Assembly: GCA_946404705.1 (NCBI GenBank)
Contig: CAMJES010000059.1
Coordinates: 1 to 9,705, forward strand
DNA length: 9,705 nucleotides
From: an uncultured Ruminococcus sp.
Lineage (GTDB): Bacteria; Bacillota; Clostridia; Oscillospirales; Ruminococcaceae
Direction: 5' to 3'
Below are positions 1-6,045 of the stretch, in pieces (within the stretch, counting starts at the first letter, position 1; each line of letters begins with the position of its first letter). Under the pieces are notes generated by a model. It saw nothing but the letters and a program-made list of their open reading frames with translations, made no database searches and was not told where the DNA came from. A program made the translations under genes and the position numbers.

Positions 1-231
1 TACTACCATGGTGATTATGATTCTCAAATAGAACAACAGCGGCATGATTTTGAAAACATTTTTGTGGGTTACAATGAAATAGGCGAACTATGGTATATTG
101 GAGAAACCGTCTTAGTAAACGATGTTGAAGTTGATTATTCGATGGACGGGATTTGGGGTACAAAATTGCCTCAACGGGTTGTTAATGATTTTGACGCACT
201 TGTTGAAAGGTTTAGTTTATATGATAAATAA
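1..231 (+). CDS. 3' end of an unrecognised protein (5' truncated by window edge)
   Basis: Frame 1 is open from the first base to a TAA at 229-231, giving 76 residues that end in DFDALVERFSLYDK. No in-frame ATG occurs near the left edge, so the gene begins outside the window. The fragment is acidic and rich in aromatic residues (for example GELWYIGE and DYSMDGIWG), has no membrane segment and no motif I recognise. An aromatic/acidic body ending in an amphipathic helix is loosely reminiscent of SMI1/KNR4 (SUKH) proteins, but this is too weak to name it. Its base composition is clearly more AT-rich than the genes from 700 onward, and it is separated from them by about 470 bp of repeat-rich DNA, so it may belong to a different, possibly acquired, segment. 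Confidence 0.6.
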   Translation, partial: YYHGDYDSQIEQQRHDFENIFVGYNEIGELWYIGETVLVNDVEVDYSMDGIWGTKLPQRVVNDFDALVERFSLYDK

Positions 232-357
232 GAACTGTTTGGCAAAAGCGCACATATAAACTATCATACTTATTTAATGGTGTATTTTAACATTGGGATA
301 AAGGCATAAAGGCGGGTCAGTGTTTGACGGTAACTTCCTTTCACTGTTCATACATCG

Positions 358-401
358 TTGCGGCGGAATACACTTCGCTTTGCTCGTATATTCCACCGCA
401 A
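358..401. repeat. imperfect hairpin at outer end of composite repeat L
   Basis: The arms at 358-373 and 386-401 are 16 nt each and match at 14 positions around a 12-nt loop. The two mismatches are C/A on the plus strand, which would be G-U wobbles in a minus-strand transcript. There is no T-tract next to it, so it is not a clear terminator. The partly similar stretch at about 9676-9705 suggests the hairpin belongs to the composite repeat and continues past the right edge of the window. Confidence 0.6.
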
Positions 402-427
402 GGATAATTGATTTTAGGAAAAGAATT

Positions 428-503
428 AAGCGCAATTCACAATTTAGATTTACGATAATAATTTCTCATATCCGTTGTTCTATTATTATTGTGAATTGCG
501 CTT
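428..503. repeat. 76-bp inverted repeat with AAGCGCAATTCAC arms
   Basis: Arms 428-443 and 488-503 are perfect 16-bp reverse complements enclosing 44 nt. A run of seven Ts (502-508) overlaps and follows the right arm, so on the plus strand it could act as an intrinsic terminator, although the loop is long for one. The same arm sequence brackets 9568-9650 with an unrelated interior. Conserved ends with unconserved interiors resemble a small MITE nested in the composite repeat. Confidence 0.7.
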
Positions 504-698
504 TTTTTAGCTGTTAGTTTTTCGTTCTTTCGCTGCAAACTTTGCACTAAAGTTTAAGAAGTTTCGCTCTCTGCAGAGAGCGACCAAGGGCTTTGCCCTC
601 TGGACACCCACCACCTTTGAAAAAGTGGACGAAACTTTTAGTCCGCTTCGCAGTTTTAACAACAAATGTAAGCTATGCAAATAATTCCGAATTCCGAA

Positions 699-1709
699 TT
701 AAACAGTAAAGAACCTCTGCGAAACCGTATAGCTTTCCCTCGGCTTAAGCTCGGTATATCCGCTCTTTTCACTCGGCATATCAAGGTTTGCCGCATTTAC
801 CTGCGCTGTCATCGGCTCGGGGCAGAAATAGTTCTTGAAGCCTTCGTGGTTCCAGACTATCCAGAACTTATACTTATCATCGACCTCGTAGCAGATCTTC
901 TTTCCGCTTGCCTTGTCGGTCATTACGCAGCCGTAGAAGTCCTTTCCGTCAAGCTTCACCGTGCCTGCGGTGTACATATCGTTGCATATATCCTGAAGCA
1001 CGGGGCATTTTGTTCCGTTCACATACTCCATATCATAGTCGCTAAGCGCAAGCTGTCTGCCGTTCGGGAGCCAACGCTTTTTATTGAACTGGAGTTTCTT
1101 CACGGCTGGAACTTGGAGCGTGATATCCTCCTGCTTTGCGCCGTCAACGAACGGGGCATTTATAGTAGTATGCGTTGCTATCGAAACGGGCATCATCACC
1201 TTTGAGCAGTTTTTCAGCGTGAGCGTATGCTTCAGCCCCTCAGCCGAAAGCTCTATTGTTATCTCGGCGGTGAACTTAACGGGGAAACAATTGAAGAAAA
1301 AGTCGTTCTCGTCATATTTATATGTAGTCGTAACAAAAGCGCGCTTTCCGTCCGCGGACATTTCCTTTATCTTGTGCGCGCGCTTATGGAGAAAGCCGTG
1401 AAGATGATTTTTGAAGCGTGTTTCATTTTCGGGAAGCTGATATACAGCGTCCGAGGTGCGCAGAACTCCCCTGTCGTGGCGGTTCGGGAGGTAGAGCGTG
1501 GGAAGTCCCCAAATTTCGGGTGACTGCATAAACTCTGCGATAGTAAGGTCGTCCGAATAGCGGAAGATCTCCATTCCCTTTTCCTCGTCACGGAAACGCA
1601 TAACGTTTGTGCCGAGTGTCGGAACTACGATAGCGTGATATCTGCCGAAGCGCAGTTCGACCGCGTCTATTCCCTTGAATTTTATCATTTCAGCGCTGCT
1701 TTTTGCCAT
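699..1709 (-). CDS. aldose 1-epimerase (galactose mutarotase-like) family protein
   Basis: A 336-residue cytosolic protein of the usual length for the aldose-1-epimerase/GalM fold, which interconverts alpha and beta anomers of hexoses. Family landmarks are LPNRHDRGVL (about 74-83), NHLHGF (101-106) with candidate catalytic His104, SIATHTTINAPF (about 176-187) with candidate His180, and FCPEPMTAQVNAANL (about 295-309) with candidate general base Glu298. The canonical TNHxYW stretch is altered to ATHTTINAPF, so it is a divergent paralogue and its sugar is unknown. The ATG at 1709 is preceded by AAAGGA (1718-1723). The upstream radical SAM stop is 15 nt away, so the two are likely co-transcribed as the last genes of the minus-strand block. 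The stop codon lies at the edge of repeat L. No other sugar genes are nearby. Confidence 0.88.
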   Translation of the reverse strand: MAKSSAEMIKFKGIDAVELRFGRYHAIVVPTLGTNVMRFRDEEKGMEIFRYSDDLTIAEFMQSPEIWGLPTLYLPNRHDRGVLRTSDAVYQLPENETRFKNHLHGFLHKRAHKIKEMSADGKRAFVTTTYKYDENDFFFNCFPVKFTAEITIELSAEGLKHTLTLKNCSKVMMPVSIATHTTINAPFVDGAKQEDITLQVPAVKKLQFNKKRWLPNGRQLALSDYDMEYVNGTKCPVLQDICNDMYTAGTVKLDGKDFYGCVMTDKASGKKICYEVDDKYKFWIVWNHEGFKNYFCPEPMTAQVNAANLDMPSEKSGYTELKPRESYTVSQRFFTV

Positions 1710-1724
1710 AATTATCGTCCTTTC

Positions 1725-2333
1725 TTAACCTTCATATTCTCTTACCCGAAGTGGAATGCCGACGCTCATTGCAAGTGCCTTTGCACGGCTTATATCCTCG
1801 GGCGGTATAACGTCAACGACCGTAAAAACGACCTGCGGCAGATACGATTTGCAGTCAGCCGCAAAGGCGAGCATCGCATCGAACGCATCGTCCCATTTCG
1901 GGTGCGTGACTTCGTTGTATTTTTCCTTGCAGTAGGAGTTGAGCGATATCGAAACTATGTCAACCGCACCCTGCAAAAGCTTTGCAGTCGGAACGCCGTG
2001 TATCTTGTCGCCGAGTCCGTTCGTGTTCAAGCGCACGGTAACTCCATAGTTCGCCTTGACGAATTCGCCTACCGAAATAACCTCGTTGACCCTTTCCATA
2101 GGCTCGCCGTAGCCGCAGAAAACGACCTCCTTGTACTTGCTCATATCGACCTTTGCAAAAGCCGCCTTTATCTCGTCAAGCGTTGGTTCGTGTTCAAGCC
2201 ACAAACTTTCGCTGCCGTAAGCTCCGTCGCCGTTGTGACGTATGCAGAACGTGCAGTTACAGGGGCATCTGTTCGTGAGGTTGACGTAAAGCTTTCCGCC
2301 GACCTCATATAGAATTGTCATTCTTTTTTTCAT
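1725..2333 (-). CDS. short radical SAM protein, TatD-associated type
   Basis: A 202-residue protein with an N-terminal radical SAM core. Residues 23-30 (CPCNCTFC) give the CxxxCxxC cluster ligands Cys23, Cys27 and Cys30, which bind a 4Fe-4S cluster that cleaves S-adenosylmethionine. CGYGEPMERV (about 73-82) is the GGEP-like SAM-binding motif, and VRLNTNG (about 99-105) and VDIVSISLNS (about 124-133) are typical barrel strands. There is no C-terminal SPASM or second cluster domain. Small size and sequence style match the 'TatD family-associated' radical SAM group; this is from memory of the family, and no tatD gene is present here. The start at 2333 follows an AAGGT stretch. It begins 10 nt after the nadC stop and ends 15 nt before the epimerase start, so it sits inside an operon. 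Its substrate is unknown. Confidence 0.88.
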   Translation of the reverse strand: MKKRMTILYEVGGKLYVNLTNRCPCNCTFCIRHNGDGAYGSESLWLEHEPTLDEIKAAFAKVDMSKYKEVVFCGYGEPMERVNEVISVGEFVKANYGVTVRLNTNGLGDKIHGVPTAKLLQGAVDIVSISLNSYCKEKYNEVTHPKWDDAFDAMLAFAADCKSYLPQVVFTVVDVIPPEDISRAKALAMSVGIPLRVREYEG

Positions 2334-2343
2334 TCATAAGACC

Positions 2344-3186
2344 TTACTTTTTATCAATTTTAAGCGAGATATCGAACGCCTTGACCGAGTGCGTGAGCGC
2401 GCCGACCGAAACGATATCAACACCTGTTGCGGCAACCTCTGCCATGTTGTCAAGAGTAACATTTCCCGAAGCCTCAAGCACAGCCTTTCCGTCTGCTATT
2501 TCAACGCATTTCTTCATCTGCTCGCAGGTCATATTGTCGAGCATGATAACGTCCGCATTGCAGGCAAGCGCCTCACGAAGCTCGTCCTCGTTTCGCACCT
2601 CAACTTCAATTTTTATCATATGACCCATCTTGCTGCGGAGTGCTTCAACAGCCTTTGTAATGCTGCCATAAGCGTCAATGTGGTTGTCCTTTAGCATTGC
2701 ACCGTCCGAGAGATTAAAGCGGTGGTTCTTTCCGCCGCCGACCGTTACAGCGTACTTTTCGATAGCACGAAGTCCGGGGAGCGTCTTTCTTGTTTCGGTA
2801 ACGTGAGCCTTTGTACCCTTGCAGCACTCGGCATATTTTGCAGTTTCGCTCGCAATTCCCGACATATGCTGCAAAATGTTGAGCGCAGTTCTTTCTGCTT
2901 TTAGTATAGCCTTGGTCTTGCCCGTCACAACAGCAATAACATCACCCTTTTCGACCTTGCCGCCGTCCTTGATGTTAATCTGAACGGAAACGTCCTTGTC
3001 GAGCATTTCAAAAACGCGTACAGCAATGTCAATTCCGCAGAGAACGCCGCTTGCCTTTGCAACGAAACGTGCGGTCGAAACATCGTCATCGTCAAGCAGA
3101 TAGTCGGTCGCAGCGTCAACATAATTAATATCCTCACGCAGCGCACGTTCGATTATCTCATCTGTGATAAACTGTGGTAAATTCAT
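2344..3186 (-). CDS. nadC: nicotinate-nucleotide pyrophosphorylase (carboxylating), quinolinate phosphoribosyltransferase
   Basis: A 280-residue cytosolic enzyme that condenses quinolinate with PRPP to give nicotinate mononucleotide, CO2 and pyrophosphate in de novo NAD synthesis. Diagnostic stretches are ERTALNILQHMSGIA (about 98-112), ETRKTLPGLR (131-140), GGGKNHR (150-156), MLKDNHI (164-170), IEVEV (193-197), DVIMLDN (212-218), LEASGN (237-242) and VSVGALTHS (259-267). The reading frame stays open upstream to 3333, but I place the start at 3186: AAAGGAA lies at 3194-3200, the residual length matches the family, and a longer version would overlap the preceding gene. It follows the two-repeat lipoprotein gene by 19 nt and precedes the radical SAM gene by 10 nt. 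nadA and nadB, its usual partners, are absent from the window. Confidence 0.96.
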   Translation of the reverse strand: MNLPQFITDEIIERALREDINYVDAATDYLLDDDDVSTARFVAKASGVLCGIDIAVRVFEMLDKDVSVQINIKDGGKVEKGDVIAVVTGKTKAILKAERTALNILQHMSGIASETAKYAECCKGTKAHVTETRKTLPGLRAIEKYAVTVGGGKNHRFNLSDGAMLKDNHIDAYGSITKAVEALRSKMGHMIKIEVEVRNEDELREALACNADVIMLDNMTCEQMKKCVEIADGKAVLEASGNVTLDNMAEVAATGVDIVSVGALTHSVKAFDISLKIDKK

Positions 3187-3205
3187 ATTTAAGTTCCTTT
3201 CAGAA

Positions 3206-4240
3206 TTATTTGCATTTTTCAAATATCGTGGGAAATCCGACATTGTCAAAAGAATAGAGTTTTCCGCTACATAAATAGTTGACAATATCATCGGAAAGAG
3301 ATACGTTTTCGGGAATTTCACCCAAATAAGCAACCCTGCCGCCTTTAAGAATTATAGGCGTTGTATCTTCATAGCCGTTTCGTATTTCGGTTATGCCATC
3401 TTCGTTAAATACACATTTTCCTGCCAATTCACCGTTTTCATAGACCGTCCATTCGCCGAGAATGTCACTCTGCTCGGCTAAAACGGACTTTTCCTTTGAC
3501 AGAAACAACGGGCCGGATATCGTACCTATCTTGTGAAAGTATTCATACACGGATATATCTTCGGAATATGGCTCAAATTCTTCCCTGATAAGCTCCGTGT
3601 TCAAGCCGATCATGTCCATAACAAGAACACCATCGTCAATAACTGCCACCATTGAATTGATATACTCTTCGCCTTCGTATGAAGAGGTAAGTTCCAGCAG
3701 ACCGTTTTTCACCGTGTATGTTCCGATTTGCTTTTCGTAAGCATCGAACGCCGTCACAGTTCCGTCCTCGCCGAAGGTGTACATCAAACCGTCAAATTTT
3801 TCGCTGTTAATAACATACCACGTTCCGACAAGAGAGCTTTTGCCAGCCGCATAAGCTCCGCCGCTTTTTTCTTCTGAGGTTTTTTCGGTAGTTTCGGCTG
3901 TCGTGGTTTCTTCCGTTTCCGCTTCGGCAGATGTAAGCTCGGTTTCGGTGACTATTTCGGTCATAGTCGTTTCCTGAACCGTACTTGAAGCTGTTTCACT
4001 TGCAGCCGTTTTCTGAACCGCACTTGTAACCGTTTCAAGCGTTGTTTCCACAGTTTCCGACATCGTCACAGATGAAGTATCGGAAACACTCTCGGCATTT
4101 TCCGAAGTTTCGGAGCCGCAGGCGGAAAGAACCGATGCGGAAAAAATGGCCGCAAAAACCGCTGTAAACGCCTTTTTCATAGTTAGATCTATCGAAGCTT
4201 GTCTGCTGCGCAAAATCTCTTGCAGATACGATAAATTCAT
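3206..4240 (-). CDS. predicted lipoprotein with Ser/Thr/Glu-rich linker and two GxW-type beta repeats
   Basis: 344 residues if started at 4240, or 324 if started at the internal ATG at 4180 (Met21). MKKAFTAVFAAIFSASVLSAC is a lipoprotein signal peptide with lipobox LSAC and lipidated Cys41 (long numbering). A low-complexity Ser/Thr/Glu/Ala linker (about 42-135) would span the cell wall. The rest shows two similar modules: LVGTWYVINSE (about 137-147) followed by FGEDGTVTAFD, and ILGEWTVYENGE (about 260-271) followed by FNEDGITEIR. These resemble the lipocalin-like GxW repeats of clostridial surface lipoproteins. Only the 4240 start has a good ribosome binding site (AAGGAG at 4252-4257, 11-nt spacing), whereas 4180 gives a normal signal peptide. 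It lies between a broken lipoprotein gene and nadC. Ligand unknown. Confidence 0.8.
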   Translation of the reverse strand: MNLSYLQEILRSRQASIDLTMKKAFTAVFAAIFSASVLSACGSETSENAESVSDTSSVTMSETVETTLETVTSAVQKTAASETASSTVQETTMTEIVTETELTSAEAETEETTTAETTEKTSEEKSGGAYAAGKSSLVGTWYVINSEKFDGLMYTFGEDGTVTAFDAYEKQIGTYTVKNGLLELTSSYEGEEYINSMVAVIDDGVLVMDMIGLNTELIREEFEPYSEDISVYEYFHKIGTISGPLFLSKEKSVLAEQSDILGEWTVYENGELAGKCVFNEDGITEIRNGYEDTTPIILKGGRVAYLGEIPENVSLSDDIVNYLCSGKLYSFDNVGFPTIFEKCK

Positions 4241-4251
4241 TTAATAAAAAA

Positions 4252-4257
4252 CTCCTT
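4252..4257 (-). promoter_or_regulatory. ribosome binding site AAGGAG that conflicts with signal-peptide start
   Basis: On the minus strand AAGGAG lies 11 nt before the ATG at 4240 and immediately after the upstream stop codon (4259-4261). The internal ATG at 4180, which would start a conventional lipoprotein signal peptide, has no purine-rich site in front of it. The sequence therefore favours a start that adds about 20 residues before the signal peptide. Confidence 0.6.
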
Positions 4258-4258
4258 T

Positions 4259-4498
4259 TTACGGTAGGATCGGGTACTGTTCCTGATTTTTAAAGCTTCG
4301 GTGATCCCAGCTCGTTATAAGCAGGCTTACCGTATAAGAGCCGTCCGATAAATAGACCCTTGTAAAAACCGAAACGCCGTCCTTTTTGCAGTAGTCGCTG
4401 TTTTCTTCCAACTCCCAATCATCAGCAGAAAAACCGTAAGCTGCGCTGAAAAAAACAATAATTCTATCCCTTAAAGCAGCACATTCCTCTTCGGTCAA
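4259..4498 (-). pseudogene. C-terminal fragment of frameshifted lipoprotein gene
   Basis: This frame encodes about 79 residues (TEEECAALRDRIIVFFSAAYGF...SDGSYTVSLLITSWDHR), with no signal peptide and no recognised domain. The only possible start near its beginning is a TTG at 4498 that overlaps the upstream TGA, and the sequence before it is pyrimidine-rich with no ribosome binding site. The frame is in fact open back to 4549, reading TYGESGLDETALYSLSL immediately before TEEEC, and runs parallel to the last residues of the upstream gene in the other frame. The simplest reading is that it is the C-terminal half of the gene at 4495-4998, separated by a single-base loss (or two-base gain) between about 4497 and 4549. 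A translationally coupled separate gene, a ribosomal frameshift or a sequencing error are alternatives. Confidence 0.6.
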
Positions 4499-4998
4499 AG
4501 AAAGGGAATAAAGCGCAGTTTCGTCCAGTCCGCTTTCACCGTAAGTAAATTAAACTTTTCGTCAATATCAACGGAAATATCATTATAAATGCTGTAAAAA
4601 GAACTGAGCGCATCTTCAACAAGCTCCGCATCAACGGCAGCCTCGACTTCACTTCTGCTCATTCCGAATTTCAGCTTTGAAAGACAAAGTTCGGCGTTTT
4701 CGTTAAGCTTAACGCTTTCTGTTTCGGTCAAAGTAGTTTCGGCGGCACTTTCGGTGTTTTCTTCAAGCAAAGTTATCTCAGCACTTTCTGCAGATGTCAG
4801 CTGTTTGGCATCTGTATTTTCCGTGTCCGAACCGTGGATAATAATTCCGCTTTCACCGACAGATACAGTTGTTTCCGTAATATCAATAGAAGCGGTCGGA
4901 GTCTGCGCCGCTTCGGAGATCTCCCCGTCATCCTTGTTATCACCGCAGGCGGTCAGAAGCAGAGCCGAAAACAGGACAGCCGCCGTTAGCTTTTTCAT
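4495..4998 (-). CDS. predicted lipoprotein, probably truncated by a frameshift
   Basis: 167 residues as read. MKKLTAAVLFSALLLTACGDN is a lipoprotein signal peptide with lipobox LTAC and Cys18. A Ser/Thr/Glu-rich linker (about 20-100) follows, then a folded part containing LKFGMSRSEVEAAVDAELVED (about 109-129), which resembles the 'G-M-S-x-x-x-V' opening of SmpA/OmlA-like and related small lipoprotein domains. The tail WTKLRFIPFL looks out of frame, and the neighbouring frame continues a plausible domain (see 4259-4498). The ATG at 4998 has AAGGAG at 5005-5010, close behind the stop of the upstream lipoprotein. Signal peptide and DKDD-type start of the mature part resemble the gene at 5011-5271, suggesting duplication. 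No enzymatic role is evident. Confidence 0.75.
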   Translation of the reverse strand: MKKLTAAVLFSALLLTACGDNKDDGEISEAAQTPTASIDITETTVSVGESGIIIHGSDTENTDAKQLTSAESAEITLLEENTESAAETTLTETESVKLNENAELCLSKLKFGMSRSEVEAAVDAELVEDALSSFYSIYNDISVDIDEKFNLLTVKADWTKLRFIPFL

Positions 4999-5010
4999 AG
5001 TGCGCTCCTT

Positions 5011-5271
5011 TTATTTCGTAAAAAATGCAAGAGTTGGTTCGCCCTCGACCGATACAGCTTCGGGCGTAACAACGCAGTTTGCCGTACCCATCATTCGCGA
5101 ATACTCCTCTTCTTCCTCTTTCGTGCGTGAAACACTTGCGGCTGTTTCCTCGGTTAAAACCGTTTCTTCGGAAGCCGATACAGTCTGTTTAGGCTCGGCA
5201 TCGTCCTTGTCTATTCCGCAGGCGGTGAGAAGAAGCGCCGAAAGCAGAATTGCAGCCGCAAATCTTTTCAT
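5011..5271 (-). CDS. small predicted lipoprotein
   Basis: 86 residues starting at MKRFAAAILLSALLLTACGID, a lipoprotein signal peptide with lipobox LTAC and Cys18. The mature part is only about 69 residues: an acidic Ser/Thr/Glu linker, a Glu run (KEEEEEYSRMM) and a short tail ending PTLAFFTK. The frame is open to 5298, but the ATG at 5271 is chosen because AAGGAA lies at 5278-5283, overlapping the stop codon of the upstream deacylase, and because it gives a proper signal peptide. It has no recognisable globular domain and may be a shortened paralogue of the next lipoprotein, whose leader it resembles at both protein and DNA level. Co-transcribed with the sirtuin upstream and the lipoprotein gene downstream (12-nt gap). 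Confidence 0.75.
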   Translation of the reverse strand: MKRFAAAILLSALLLTACGIDKDDAEPKQTVSASEETVLTEETAASVSRTKEEEEEYSRMMGTANCVVTPEAVSVEGEPTLAFFTK

Positions 5272-5281
5272 AATCCGTTCC

Positions 5282-6010
5282 TTAAAGCTCGTCAACAACG
5301 CTGAACGCCTTGCAAATGCTGTCCTGAATAAGCAGATCGGCAGCGCTGTCCTTCGGCGTGGGCGTTTTGTTTATAAGAACAAGGTGATTTCCCTTGAAAT
5401 AGTCGATAAGTCCGCAGGCAGGATAGACCGTCAGCGAAGTGCCGCCGATAATAAGCATATCCGCCTCGGAGATAGCCTTGACTGCACCGTTCACGGTTTC
5501 CTGATTTAAGCCTTCTTCATAAAGCACAACATCTGGCTTGACAAGACCGCCGCATTTCAAGCAGGGCGGAGGGCCGTCAACGCTCTTTATGTATTCCGCA
5601 GGGTGATTTTCGCCGCAGCGCAGGCAGTAGTTGCGGTGAACCGAGCCGTGAAGCTCATAAACAGTCTTGCTTCCTGCCGCATAGTGCAGTCCGTCAATGT
5701 TCTGCGTTACGACAGCCGTGAGCTTGCCCATCTGCTCCAGCTTTGCAAGCGCGTAGTGTGCAGAGTTCGGCTTAGCGTCAAGACAGAGCATTTTTTCACG
5801 GTAGAATTCGTAAAAATCTGCAAGATGATTGACATAAAACGACCTGCTTAGTATCGTTTCGGGCGGATATTTGTACTTTTGGTTGTAAAGTCCGTCAACG
5901 CTGCGGAAATCGGGAATGCCGCTCTCGGTGGAAACGCCTGCACCGCCGAAAAACACTATCTTTTTCGCTTCAATTATCCAATTTTTGAACTGCTCCAGTT
6001 TTTCGTCCAT
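5282..6010 (-). CDS. cobB: NAD-dependent protein deacylase, Sir2/CobB (sirtuin) family
   Basis: A 242-residue cytosolic enzyme that removes acyl groups from lysine using NAD+, releasing nicotinamide and O-acyl-ADP-ribose. All family landmarks are present: GAGVSTESGIPDFR (23-36) for NAD binding, TQNIDGLH (102-109), catalytic His121 in ELHGSV, a Cys4 zinc site at Cys129, Cys132, Cys150 and Cys153, KPDVVLYEE (158-166) and GGTSLTVYPA (189-198). The stretch DFYEFYREKM (65-74) lies where acyl-chain specificity is decided; specificity for acetyl or longer groups cannot be read here. The ATG at 6010 has AGAGGA at 6015-6020. Upstream is repeat element A, which separates it from folA, and I see no strong promoter there, so transcription may continue from thyA-folA. 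It is followed by lipoproteins and nadC. Confidence 0.96.
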   Translation of the reverse strand: MDEKLEQFKNWIIEAKKIVFFGGAGVSTESGIPDFRSVDGLYNQKYKYPPETILSRSFYVNHLADFYEFYREKMLCLDAKPNSAHYALAKLEQMGKLTAVVTQNIDGLHYAAGSKTVYELHGSVHRNYCLRCGENHPAEYIKSVDGPPPCLKCGGLVKPDVVLYEEGLNQETVNGAVKAISEADMLIIGGTSLTVYPACGLIDYFKGNHLVLINKTPTPKDSAADLLIQDSICKAFSVVDEL

Positions 6011-6045
6011 ATTATCCTCTTTTCAATCTAAAGGGTGGGGGATTA

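Larger units (their letters stand above)
358..701 (+). repeat. composite hairpin-rich repeat, copy L (inverted relative to copy R at 9364-9705)
   Basis: This non-coding stretch fills most of the 232-698 gap. In plus orientation its modules are: a hairpin at 358-401; a 16-bp inverted repeat with arms 428-443 and 488-503, followed by seven Ts at 502-508; an AT-rich spacer; a structured core at about 562-658 with hairpins 564-583, 587-599 and 625-646; and a terminal AATTCCGAATT-type module at 671-701. The same modules occur in the same order, reverse-complemented, at 9364-9705. The terminal module matches the ends of elements A (6046-6208) and B (7639-7811). I see nothing further in 232-357. Whether it is a mobile element, an RNA gene or a 3'-end processing element is not settled by the sequence. 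Confidence 0.75.

Noticed and set aside
320..517. 65-residue plus-strand open frame after the first gene fragment
   Set aside because: It lies across the hairpin and inverted repeat of copy L, has no ribosome binding site and no protein-like family features; the DNA is better explained as a repeat.
1635..2312. 225-residue plus-strand open frame
   Set aside because: Antisense to the radical SAM gene; no ribosome binding site and no recognisable motif. A similar plus-strand frame at 675-1205 is the shadow of the epimerase gene.
3187..3333. N-terminal extension of nadC
   Set aside because: The extra 49 residues overlap the end of the preceding lipoprotein gene and have no family counterpart; AAAGGAA directly before 3186 marks the true start.
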